The position numbers were made by a program, and so were the translations under genes. From BQJU01 sp965229635 (lineage in GTDB: Bacteria; Bacteroidota; Bacteroidia; Chitinophagales; Saprospiraceae), in NCBI GenBank assembly GCA_965229635.1, contig OZ245894.1, forward strand, positions 4,340,001-4,404,000: a stretch of DNA of 64,000 nucleotides, written 5' to 3'. The notes under the pieces were generated by a model. The model made no database searches. It worked only from the letters and a program-made list of their open reading frames with translations, and was not told the origin of the DNA. This document shows, piece after piece, positions 34,063 to 42,519 of this stretch. The number at the start of each line of letters is the position of its first letter. Position 1 is the first letter of the stretch.

Positions 34063-35598
34063 ATGAAACAGTATTTTAATCTCTTCGACCTCAGTCAAAA
34101 AGTCGATTACAAGAATGAAATTTTGTCCGGCTTAACGGTCGCACTGGCGTTGATACCGGAGGCGGTAGCTTTTTCTCTAATTGCTGGTTTGTCTCCATTG
34201 ACCGGGCTGTACGCTGCCTTTTCAATGGGGTTGATCACCTCAATTCTAGGTGGACGTCCCGGAATGATTTCCGGTGCTACTGGTGCCGTAGCGGTAGTTA
34301 TTGTTTCACTGGCACAGAAGCACGGCGTGGAATATGTCTTTGCAGCCATTGTGCTGGCCGGGCTAATTCAAATGACGGCCGGACTATTGCGGCTTGGTAA
34401 ATTCATCCGGCTGGTACCACATCCGGTGATGTTTGGTTTTGTCAATGGATTGGCCATCGTGATTTTTATGTCGCAATTGCAGCAGTTTAAAGTGGCTGAC
34501 GCTTCCGGCGAATTTCACTGGATGACGGGAATGCCGCTGGCGGTGATGCTGGGCCTGGTGCTGGTTACGATGTTGATTATCTGGGGGCTACCAAAGTTGA
34601 CTAAAGTAATACCCTCATCACTGGCTGCCATCCTCTTCATTTCTGCTATTGTCATCGGTTTTGGCATCGATACCAAAACGGTAGGTGATACCGCTTCCAT
34701 CCAGGGTGGTTTTCCCCCTTTTCATATTCCTCAGATTCCCTTTACACTAGAGTCTTTACAAATCATTCTTCCCTACGCTTTTATTGTTGCCGGAGTAGGA
34801 CTCATTGAAAGCCTGCTGACCTTGACCCTGATCGATGAAATCACGGAGACCAGAGGTCGTGGCAACAAGGAAGCGGTGGCTCAGGGCATCGCTAATTTTG
34901 TCACCGGCCTGTTTTCCGGGATGGGAGGTTGTGCCATGATCGGTCAAAGTCTGATCAATATATCTTCGGGAGCAAGAGCCCGCCTGTCGGGGATTGTAGC
35001 GGCAGTGATGCTGCTGGTCTTCATCGTATTTGGTGCCAACCTGATTGAACAATTACCCATGGCAGCTTTAACGGGCCTAATGATTATGGTGGCCATCGGA
35101 ACCTTTGAGTGGGCGAGCTTGCGGACTTTCAACAAGATGCCGAAGTCGGATATCTTTGTTATGGTGCTGGTGACACTCGTCACTGTCTTTCTGCACAATC
35201 TGGCGCTGGCGGTCATTATTGGGGTGATCATTTCGGCCCTGGTTTTTGCCTGGGAAAATGCCAAGCGCATTCGTGCCCGTAAGCACATTGATGAACAAGG
35301 GGTAAAGCACTACGAAATTTATGGTCCACTCTTTTTTGGTTCGGTAACTGTTTTTAATGAGAAATTTGACGTACTAAACGATCCTGATGAAGTAGTGATC
35401 GATTTCTCGGAAAGCAAGATCGTTGACATGTCGGGTATCGAAGCTGTGAACAAGATTACGGAGCGCTATAAAAAGGTGGGTAAAAAATTGCACCTGAAGC
35501 ACCTCAGCAAAGACTGCCGGGTGCTGTTGGAAAATGCCGATGAAATCATTGAGGTCAATATCGTTGAAGATCCAACCTACAAAGTAGTAATGGATTAG
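34063..35598 (+). CDS. SulP family anion transporter with STAS domain
   Basis: 511 residues. Membrane transporter for sulfate, bicarbonate or related anions (SLC26/SulP). The N terminus has LSGLTVALALIPEAVAFSLI followed by GLSPLTGLYAAF, the standard SulP segment, followed by about 12 membrane spans. The C-terminal STAS domain (about 420-511) has VVIDFSESKIVDMSGIEAV. The residues that decide bicarbonate versus sulfate are not obvious. It does not sit near the methionine genes. The last 4 bp overlap the end of the convergent flavin reductase gene. Confidence 0.92.
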   Translation: MKQYFNLFDLSQKVDYKNEILSGLTVALALIPEAVAFSLIAGLSPLTGLYAAFSMGLITSILGGRPGMISGATGAVAVVIVSLAQKHGVEYVFAAIVLAGLIQMTAGLLRLGKFIRLVPHPVMFGFVNGLAIVIFMSQLQQFKVADASGEFHWMTGMPLAVMLGLVLVTMLIIWGLPKLTKVIPSSLAAILFISAIVIGFGIDTKTVGDTASIQGGFPPFHIPQIPFTLESLQIILPYAFIVAGVGLIESLLTLTLIDEITETRGRGNKEAVAQGIANFVTGLFSGMGGCAMIGQSLINISSGARARLSGIVAAVMLLVFIVFGANLIEQLPMAALTGLMIMVAIGTFEWASLRTFNKMPKSDIFVMVLVTLVTVFLHNLALAVIIGVIISALVFAWENAKRIRARKHIDEQGVKHYEIYGPLFFGSVTVFNEKFDVLNDPDEVVIDFSESKIVDMSGIEAVNKITERYKKVGKKLHLKHLSKDCRVLLENADEIIEVNIVEDPTYKVVMD

Positions 35599-36230
35599 GT
35601 CTTAAAGTGAGGCAATTCCTCCGGCCGGGCAAAGGGGTATTCCGCCATTTTGTTTAGTCGGTAATAACTATTGAGTCCGGAAATGCCGGCTGTTCCAGTG
35701 ATTTCAAGGTTGATGTAGCCTTCGCTACTGAGGGCTTCATCCGGAACGATCAGGTGTTCAATGGTACCTATCATAAGTATGGTCCCGTTGAGCTCAATGG
35801 GAATGCTTTGCAGAAACTTCATACCCATCTTTAGCTGGCTTTCTTTTACAAAAGGGGCGTGAAAACCATCAATGTATTCTTTGGTAAAATGGCATTTGTC
35901 AAATTCAGAGGTTTTACGTTCAAATTTGGCGGAGGTGTAATGCGCCTGTTCGGTAAAGGAGTGGTGGACGTGGTTGATGGTATAGTACCCCGTATCCATA
36001 ATGTTTTCAATTGTATGGCGGGGCACATCGTCGGTAGGTCGGGAAATAAATCCAATCAAGGCAGGATTACTGCCCATGTGTACGACCGAACTGAAGATGG
36101 CCACATTAGGGTTTCCATCAGCAGAAGCAGTCCCAATCAGGTTAGCCGGTTTGATTCCGGTAATCGAATTGATAATGTTCAACCTTTTGATCTTTTCGGT
36201 CTGTTCGATGTCGTTTTTTGTCAGGTGCAT
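35595..36230 (-). CDS. Flavin reductase-like (FMN-binding split barrel) protein
   Basis: 211 residues. The segment KPANLIGTASADGNPNVAIF followed by SSVVHMGSNPALIGF is the FMN-binding split-barrel fold of flavin reductases, and the middle contains GYYTINHVHHSFTEQAHYTS. The family reduces FMN with NAD(P)H or acts as an oxidoreductase on unknown substrates. It is the second gene after the small DUF2805 gene, three bp apart, so both are probably in one operon. Confidence 0.85.
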   Translation of the reverse strand: MHLTKNDIEQTEKIKRLNIINSITGIKPANLIGTASADGNPNVAIFSSVVHMGSNPALIGFISRPTDDVPRHTIENIMDTGYYTINHVHHSFTEQAHYTSAKFERKTSEFDKCHFTKEYIDGFHAPFVKESQLKMGMKFLQSIPIELNGTILMIGTIEHLIVPDEALSSEGYINLEITGTAGISGLNSYYRLNKMAEYPFARPEELPHFKT

Positions 36231-36233
36231 GGT

Positions 36234-36527
36234 TTATCGCTTGGAAATTTTATTGTTGCTGATGGCCCGTTGTCGGGAGCATTTGAATCGTTGAATATCG
36301 GGATTACGCTTCTTACGGTGTTTTTGACTCACACCGCTATTGACCCGCTTGCGCCACATGCGAAAGCTTTTGGGTTTTAATTGCCGACGCATCAATTTAA
36401 TCACTTCCTTTTCGGGTAAACCAAACTGAAATTCGATGGCCCCAAACGGGGTGCGGTCTTCCCAAGCCATTTCAATAATTCGGTCCAGTTCTCTTTCGGT
36501 AAATTCCTGATTCATCACTTGCATCAT
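36234..36527 (-). CDS. DUF2805 / TIGR03643 small basic protein
   Basis: 97 residues. Family-typical sequence: FTERELDRIIEMAWEDRTPF then GAIEFQFGLPEKEVIKLMR and LKPKSFRMWRKRVNSGVSQK. It is a short, basic protein, probably HTH-like and nucleic-acid binding (the W/F-x-E-x-R pattern looks like a sigma-region-4-type helix). The start may be 36527 or the ATG at 36515, which better fits the family. Function unknown. The C-terminal KHRKKRNPDIQ is highly charged. Confidence 0.8.
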   Translation of the reverse strand: MMQVMNQEFTERELDRIIEMAWEDRTPFGAIEFQFGLPEKEVIKLMRRQLKPKSFRMWRKRVNSGVSQKHRKKRNPDIQRFKCSRQRAISNNKISKR

Positions 36528-36617
36528 TTAATATTCCCCTTCGAAACAATGGGTAGAGGCAAATGTTTAGCAGGAGTCGGCTTGTAACCAAAATGCTTTC
36601 CTACAGAAAGAGGTAGC

Positions 36618-37070
36618 TTATCTGGTACTGTTTTTGATTTGCCTTACGTGGTGCTCCAGGTGATCAACATAGTCGAGCATCAGAAAACGCAAGTCCGCAT
36701 TTTCTCCACCTGGCAGGATGATGGGATAGGAGAGGGTTTGCTCGGTTTGCAGCAGCATAACTTGTTGTATGCGCCGATTCAGAGACAGCCAAAGAATGAT
36801 TAGTTCCTGGATGTCCGCATTTTGATAATCGTTGGCTTTTACCAGCTCATCCTGGTTGTAGGTTTGGATGGGGTAGGGCCTGGATGAAAACTGGATTTCG
36901 GTGAACCGACGCAGATTATTCACCGCAGAGTCGATCAAATGCCCGAGGATTTGCTTTTTCGACCATTTGCCGGGGGCAGGTTCTGCGGTTAGTTCGGCGG
37001 CAGAAAGGGCTTGAAGAAATTGAGCCGTTTGTTGGAGGAGATTTCCTAATTTTTCAACTGATTTTTTCAT
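36618..37070 (-). CDS. DinB family protein (second copy)
   Basis: 150 residues from ATG 37070 (MKKSVEKLGNLLQQTAQFLQ); the frame is open 36 codons upstream but would run into the divergent gene leader. Motifs: PAPGKWSKKQILGHLIDSAV (first metal His), LMLDYVDHLEHHVRQIK (second metal His pair). It belongs to the DinB_2-like four-helix family of putative metal-dependent transferases. It shares its 65-bp upstream region with the PhyH-like gene on the opposite strand. Confidence 0.82.
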   Translation of the reverse strand: MKKSVEKLGNLLQQTAQFLQALSAAELTAEPAPGKWSKKQILGHLIDSAVNNLRRFTEIQFSSRPYPIQTYNQDELVKANDYQNADIQELIILWLSLNRRIQQVMLLQTEQTLSYPIILPGGENADLRFLMLDYVDHLEHHVRQIKNSTR

Positions 37071-37135
37071 CGGATGTTTTTGGCGAAAATAATGCAAATC
37101 CATTAACTTTATTGTGGTAAACAATAAAATCAAGC

Positions 37136-38086
37136 ATGTTAGCCGAAAATCAACATAAAGATATTCCCGGAAATCCATCTACTGCCAAAAGTAGCGGTCA
37201 ACAATTGAGAACGGAAGCCAATGCTGACACCCTGCGGGTTCTAACTTTGGAACAATGGCATTTCTGGCTGGAAAATGGCTACGTAGTGATCAAAAATGCG
37301 GTGCCCGAAGAACAGGCCAGTGCTACCGCTAGCTTTCTTTGGGAGTTTGAGGAAAAAGATCCCCAAGACCCCAAGACCTGGTACACACCACCTCGTGCTG
37401 AAATGCAAATGAAAGAACTGGCGGGAACGGGTATGGTGGAAGTATACAACCACCAGCAGCTTTGGAACAACCGGCAGTATCCGCGTATTTATGATGCCTT
37501 TGTCGACATCTGGGGTACGGAAAGACTGTGGGTTACGATTGACCGCGCCAACCTCAATTTTCCCATGCGTGCAGGCTTTGAGTACAACGGATTTATTCAC
37601 TGGGATTATGATCCGGAAACGCGGCCGCAAAATGTACAAGGGGTGCTGGCACTCGGCGATCAGACCGACGAAAACATGGGCGGTTTTCAGTGTATTCCAT
37701 GGCTTTATCGCAATTACGATACCTGGAAGTTGGGCCAACCCGAAGACCGCAATCCCTTTATGCCGGATATCAGTGGTCTGGAAGATAAAATAGTGAAGGT
37801 GCCAATGGAGATAGGCGATCTGTTAATTTTTAATAGCCTGGAGCCGCACGGTATTCGCCCCAATTTGTCGAAAGACAAGGTGAGAATAGCTCAGTATATT
37901 TCTATGATGCCGGCTCAGGAGGACAATAGCGCACTCCGAGAATGGCGGATCAATTCCTGGAAGGACCGCATTGCCCCTGAGGGTTATGCCTTTCCGGGGG
38001 ATCCCCGCAATTGGGAACAAAAAAAGTACGAAACGGCGAAATTGACCGAGCTCGGAGAGCGCTTACTTGGGTTAAGAGATTGGTGA
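37136..38086 (+). CDS. Phytanoyl-CoA dioxygenase (PhyH) family protein
   Basis: 316 residues. Fe(II)/2-oxoglutarate dioxygenase fold. The HxD iron ligands are in FIHWDYDPETRPQ (near residue 158), and the distal His is in NSLEPHGIRPNLSKDKVRIA (near residue 240) with the Arg that binds 2-oxoglutarate. The N-terminal about 25 residues (KDIPGNPSTAKSSGQQLRTE) appear unstructured. The HWD form is seen in a subset of PhyH proteins that hydroxylate diverse small molecules, so the substrate is unknown. Confidence 0.87.
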   Translation: MLAENQHKDIPGNPSTAKSSGQQLRTEANADTLRVLTLEQWHFWLENGYVVIKNAVPEEQASATASFLWEFEEKDPQDPKTWYTPPRAEMQMKELAGTGMVEVYNHQQLWNNRQYPRIYDAFVDIWGTERLWVTIDRANLNFPMRAGFEYNGFIHWDYDPETRPQNVQGVLALGDQTDENMGGFQCIPWLYRNYDTWKLGQPEDRNPFMPDISGLEDKIVKVPMEIGDLLIFNSLEPHGIRPNLSKDKVRIAQYISMMPAQEDNSALREWRINSWKDRIAPEGYAFPGDPRNWEQKKYETAKLTELGERLLGLRDW

Positions 38087-38485
38087 TTATTTTAAACCTA
38101 CTTGCTGATAGAACTCTGTGAGCTTTTGCTGCTCAATGGCATCATCAATGTGTTCGATTTTGCTGATCAGGCCCTCTGCATTAATGGTTAGCTTTTGTTT
38201 GCAACGGTGGATGTGACTTTTGCCTTGATGAGTAAGGTAGTCGGTGAAATGCACGTAGAATTCGGCGGCACTTAATGGCTCCACATGGCTTTTCCCCCAT
38301 TCCAGCTTATCTAGCTTTTTCCGACCTTCAATCATGTTTTGCTCGTAGGAATTGCAGATTTCCTTCGGCCCGGTGAGAGCCTCGTCTCCAATTTTGTATA
38401 GGCAATCCGGACTAAGCAGCGAGGCTGTCGTTTCAAAGTCATCAGCATCCAGGGATTGTCCAAATTTGACGACAATATTCTTCAT
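38087..38485 (-). CDS. SnoaL/NTF2-like protein
   Basis: 132 residues. FGQSLDADDFETTASLLSPD followed by CLYKIGDEALTGPKEICNSY fits the cone-shaped NTF2-like fold (helix pair then strands). No catalytic residues can be assigned. The gene lies 6 bp after the CPBP protease gene on the same strand, so it is the downstream gene of a two-gene operon, and it abuts the end of the convergent PhyH gene. Confidence 0.75.
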   Translation of the reverse strand: MKNIVVKFGQSLDADDFETTASLLSPDCLYKIGDEALTGPKEICNSYEQNMIEGRKKLDKLEWGKSHVEPLSAAEFYVHFTDYLTHQGKSHIHRCKQKLTINAEGLISKIEHIDDAIEQQKLTEFYQQVGLK

Positions 38486-38491
38486 ATTTCT

Positions 38492-39244
38492 CTATACTTC
38501 TTGGCTGGTGGATTCCGAAAATTCATCTGGCGGTAAACCCAGCCTCCAACTCAATGCTCCGCCAATTAAATCCACCAAAATATGCAACAATATCAGCCAC
38601 CAAAGATTTCCGGTCCACACAAAAATTAGTCCAAAGATGAGTGCCATCAGCACAATTTTCAGTATAGCCTTCCAGCCTTGGTAATAATGGACAATGCCAA
38701 AAAGGATGGCCGGTAACACTACGGCGAGCCAATTTGGGGCATCAAAAGGATGTAGCACTGCATAAAAATAACAGATGAAAAATCCTCGGAAGACAATTTC
38801 CTCACAAACTCCTGCCGTTAGTGAAAGAAAGGTAAAGTGTTGGAATTCCCGACCATTCTCGGGAAGGAAGGCCATCTCTCTGCGCCAACGGCTGATGGTG
38901 CGAATACGCCGATGGCTGATCCCAACTTCAAGAAATGCATCGATGGCATAGAGCACGATAAACAAGGCAATCAATAGTAGCGCAGGGGAGGAGAGGGGTG
39001 GGAAGAATGGCCACAACCCCAGGCCAGTAATGGTTCTGCCGGAAAGCCACCACAAAACGGCCACAAAAATGGCCATCAGCCATAAACCCATACTGTTGCC
39101 GTAGTACAACTGGATTTTTGTGGCGGTGGAAAAGGTCATGTTTTTCAGCTTCTTCTGGCTTTCGATGGTGCGCCAGGGCATGACCACGCCCAAAAGGAAG
39201 ATCAATAAATGATCAAAGAAATTAAGGTCAATCAGTGGTAGCAT
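38492..39244 (-). CDS. CPBP family intramembrane metalloprotease
   Basis: 250 residues, about 7-8 membrane segments. The active-site motifs are GVCEEIVFRGFFICYF (EExxxR) and AILFGIVHYYQGW (FxxxH), followed by LHILVDLIGGALSW (HxxxD/N). This is the CAAX-protease/bacteriocin-processing (Abi) family. Substrates are rarely known; some members confer immunity to or process small secreted peptides. A candidate small GG-peptide is 34 kb away and I do not link them. Confidence 0.88.
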   Translation of the reverse strand: MLPLIDLNFFDHLLIFLLGVVMPWRTIESQKKLKNMTFSTATKIQLYYGNSMGLWLMAIFVAVLWWLSGRTITGLGLWPFFPPLSSPALLLIALFIVLYAIDAFLEVGISHRRIRTISRWRREMAFLPENGREFQHFTFLSLTAGVCEEIVFRGFFICYFYAVLHPFDAPNWLAVVLPAILFGIVHYYQGWKAILKIVLMALIFGLIFVWTGNLWWLILLHILVDLIGGALSWRLGLPPDEFSESTSQEV

Positions 39245-39370
39245 CCCCTAAAGATACAATCTATGTCAGAAAATGGAAATGAAAATTTTTCTTAAAATTC
39301 TCCCCGGCAATTCTTTCTCTCTTTCCACCAAAACATCTTATTATTGCATGTTTTAAACCTTTCATAACCT

Positions 39371-42319
39371 ATGCCATCTTTATCTGCTACTTACGTCAAT
39401 GAAGTTGATGTCGTGTACAATTTTTTCGAGTATTCGGATGATCTGTTCTTACCGACAGCCTACATTGTGAGTAGAGATAAGCAAGGGTATCTGGCCCACA
39501 TTCAACAAAAGGCGATGGAAGGCACCATTGGTGCTTTTGGGCTGGAAATGAGCCCTTTGCGGGAACGCCTCTTTGCCCTGGTGGAGGAACTGCAGCCCAA
39601 AGCACTGGAAAAGAAATTTAACCCACCGCGTCGCAAACCCAAGGCACTGGAAGACCTTTTGGAGATGGATGAACTGAAGGGGAGCATCCTCACCTATGTG
39701 CATCGAAGGTTGGATGAATTGTTGCGGGCAGCAGTTAAACACCAGCTTCCACTTTCCTGGGATGCTGAACGAAAGGCCCTGGTCAAGGACTTTGTTTTGG
39801 AACCAATAGCGACCCCACTGGAGCCCTGTTTGTCCTTCACCCGAACCGATAATGCGATCCACTACCGCCTCGAATTGCAGGAGGGGGATAGGCGCTGGAA
39901 GATCAGCCAGAAAGAGGTCATCCCCATCACCAATCAATCGGCCTGGATTTTTGCGGATTTTAAGTTGTACCGTATCGCTCATATCAATGGCAATATGGTC
40001 AAGCCTTTTAGGAAACGCGATGAGGTCATTATTCCAAAGGCATCGGTAACCACGTATTTTAAGAAGTTTATCCTTAAGGTGGTGGCTAAGGTGGATATTG
40101 AAGCGGAAGGGTTTGAAATTGTGGAACACACTGAATTGTTGTCTTGTCAACTGGAACCGGTTAAACACCTCTTTGACGATAACTGGGTCATTTCCCTGCA
40201 AATGCAATACCGCCATGCCAGCTTCAACTGGAGTGACCGCAAAGAGCTACGGACCTCACTGGAGATGGACGAGGAAGATGTACGCATCATTCGCGTCAAG
40301 CGCGACTTCAAGGCTGAGGAAAAATATGTAAATCAACTCAAGAAGCTGGGCCTGGAGGTGGAGTCTGGCACTAGCTATTTTGATTTGCCCGATGCCAGTG
40401 AGGATGCCTTTCATATACTGGAGTGGTTGAGCCAAAACCGAAAGAAGCTGGAGAAAATGGGCTTTGAGCTGGGGGCACCTGATCAGGATAGCAAAGATAT
40501 TTATCTCCATGCGCCGACCATTCAGCTGGATGTGGAACAACGCAATGACTGGTTTGATATCTATGGAGTGGTGGAGGTTGGAGAATTTCAGATCCCCTTT
40601 TTGAAATTGGCGAAGCACATCCTGGAAGGCAATCGACTGTTTGCCTTGCCCAACGGTCAGTGGTTTTTGATTCCCCTGGAATGGCTAAGCAAATACCGCG
40701 AATTGGTGCAATTTGCCAAACGCGAAAACGAGCACCTGCGTCTAACCAAAAGCCAGTTTACCATTCTGGATAACCTCGACCAGCCGGCGGCTTCCAATGT
40801 CTCTGAAGAGATCGAAGCAGTAGAATACCATCCTTCACCATTGCTGAAAGCCGCATTGCGGCCTTACCAGCGCGAAGGTGTAGAGTGGTTGGTGCAATTG
40901 TACCACAACGAGCTTGGAGCCTGTCTGGCAGATGATATGGGCTTGGGTAAAACCCTGCAAACCATCGCGGTACTGTTGCACGCAAAGGAACGTCGTGGAA
41001 CGGTAAAGGAGGAAGAAAAAGGAGAAGCGCAAAAAGCGGGGCAATTACAACTATTTGCACCGGCGGAAGATGCCGAATTTCTCAAAGCCCTAAACGCTTT
41101 GATTGTGCTGCCTGCTTCACTTATTTTCAACTGGCAGGAAGAGATCAATCGCTTTGCACCGAGCCTCACAGTTTATCGCCACATTGGCCCGAAGCGCCAT
41201 AAAGACATTCGGATTTTGTCGCGTTATGACGTGATCCTGACCACTTACCAAACGGCCCTGCGAGATGTGGATGTTCTCGGCCAAATGGAATATGAATACA
41301 TCGTATTGGATGAAAGTCAACAAATCAAGAATCGGGAAAGTAAAATTTTTAAGGGACTGAATGAATTGGAGGCCCGACACAAGATATCACTTAGTGGTAC
41401 GCCCATCGAAAATTCCCTGTCTGACCTGTGGTCACAGATGCAGTTTATTAATCCCGAACTGCTGGGGAGCTTTGGCTTTTTCCGTAAGGAATTTATCAAT
41501 CCGATTGAAAAATACCGTGATGAGGCGAAGAAAGAACGGTTGCGTGCATTGGTAAAGCCATATATGCTTCGCCGTACCAAGGAGCAGGTGGCCAAAGACC
41601 TGCCGCCGTTGAGTACGAAGCTCTTCTATACGGAAATGACCAAGGAGCAAAAGAAGCTGTACGAGCGGGAAAAGTCGGCCGCCAGAAATTACCTGCTCGA
41701 CAATTACGAACCCAATAACTCCAAATACAAGATTCTCGTAATTCAAACCCTGACGAAACTGCGCCAGTTGGTCAACCACCCAAAGTTGGTTTACGGGGAA
41801 TACGAAAAGCAGAGCGGTAAGTTTAACGATGTCCTTGAACATTGGGAAGTCATCCGTAAAGGTGGCCACAAAGTGCTGATTTTTAGTTCTTTTGTGCAGT
41901 ATTTGGAGCTATTTAGAGAAGACTTTGATCGCCAGGAACAGGCCTATTCCTGGCTAACCGGTGATCTGACGCAAGCGAAGCGGCAAAAAGCAATCAAGAG
42001 CTTTAACGATAATCCTGATGTTCAATCCTTTCTGATTTCTATCAAAACGGGAGGTACCGGACTGAACCTTACCGCTGCCGACTACGTATTTATCTTAGAC
42101 CCCTGGTGGAACCCAACTACGGAACAACAAGCCATTGCACGGGCTCACCGCATTGGGCAGGATAAGAATGTGATTGCCGTCAAATTTATTACCAAAGGCA
42201 GTATCGAAGAAAAGATCCTTAAATTGCAGGAACGCAAGGCGCAGCTGGCGGAAGACATCATCGGCAATACCGGAAAAATGGATTTTTCGAAAGGAGATAT
42301 TGAGTACCTTTTGGATTAG
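39371..42319 (+). CDS. SNF2-family DEAD/H helicase
   Basis: 982 residues. The N-terminal about 480 residues are a poorly conserved module, possibly the SNF2-associated bacterial domain. Helicase core: LADDMGLGKTLQTIAVLL (Walker A, near residue 520), VLDESQQIKNRES (motif II as DESQ), LSGTPIENSLSDLWSQM (motif III), and the second lobe with FSSFVQYLE, GGTGLNLTAADYVFILDPWW and AIARAHRIGQ. It translocates on DNA or remodels protein-DNA complexes and is not a strand-separating helicase. DESQ in place of DEAH is normal for this SNF2 group. There is no associated methylase or nuclease, so a defence role is not supported. Confidence 0.93.
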   Translation: MPSLSATYVNEVDVVYNFFEYSDDLFLPTAYIVSRDKQGYLAHIQQKAMEGTIGAFGLEMSPLRERLFALVEELQPKALEKKFNPPRRKPKALEDLLEMDELKGSILTYVHRRLDELLRAAVKHQLPLSWDAERKALVKDFVLEPIATPLEPCLSFTRTDNAIHYRLELQEGDRRWKISQKEVIPITNQSAWIFADFKLYRIAHINGNMVKPFRKRDEVIIPKASVTTYFKKFILKVVAKVDIEAEGFEIVEHTELLSCQLEPVKHLFDDNWVISLQMQYRHASFNWSDRKELRTSLEMDEEDVRIIRVKRDFKAEEKYVNQLKKLGLEVESGTSYFDLPDASEDAFHILEWLSQNRKKLEKMGFELGAPDQDSKDIYLHAPTIQLDVEQRNDWFDIYGVVEVGEFQIPFLKLAKHILEGNRLFALPNGQWFLIPLEWLSKYRELVQFAKRENEHLRLTKSQFTILDNLDQPAASNVSEEIEAVEYHPSPLLKAALRPYQREGVEWLVQLYHNELGACLADDMGLGKTLQTIAVLLHAKERRGTVKEEEKGEAQKAGQLQLFAPAEDAEFLKALNALIVLPASLIFNWQEEINRFAPSLTVYRHIGPKRHKDIRILSRYDVILTTYQTALRDVDVLGQMEYEYIVLDESQQIKNRESKIFKGLNELEARHKISLSGTPIENSLSDLWSQMQFINPELLGSFGFFRKEFINPIEKYRDEAKKERLRALVKPYMLRRTKEQVAKDLPPLSTKLFYTEMTKEQKKLYEREKSAARNYLLDNYEPNNSKYKILVIQTLTKLRQLVNHPKLVYGEYEKQSGKFNDVLEHWEVIRKGGHKVLIFSSFVQYLELFREDFDRQEQAYSWLTGDLTQAKRQKAIKSFNDNPDVQSFLISIKTGGTGLNLTAADYVFILDPWWNPTTEQQAIARAHRIGQDKNVIAVKFITKGSIEEKILKLQERKAQLAEDIIGNTGKMDFSKGDIEYLLD

Positions 42320-42519
42320 CAGCATTTTTATGTAACTTCTCAGGACGGTGGTCACTGCAATATTCAACATTTAAGGTTCAATATTTTGCGTCTATCCACT
42401 TATCAACCAGGAATGCTTTCCAATTAGGGAAAATCTTCTAATTTAGCCAGTCCTGACCAACCAACAGCCCTACGACGATAACTTATTGTTCAACTATTGA
42501 TCAAAAACACGGGTTTTGT

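Noticed and set aside
39371..42319. SNF2 helicase as part of an anti-phage system
   Set aside because: No methylase, nuclease or other defence gene is near; neighbours are metabolic or small unrelated genes.
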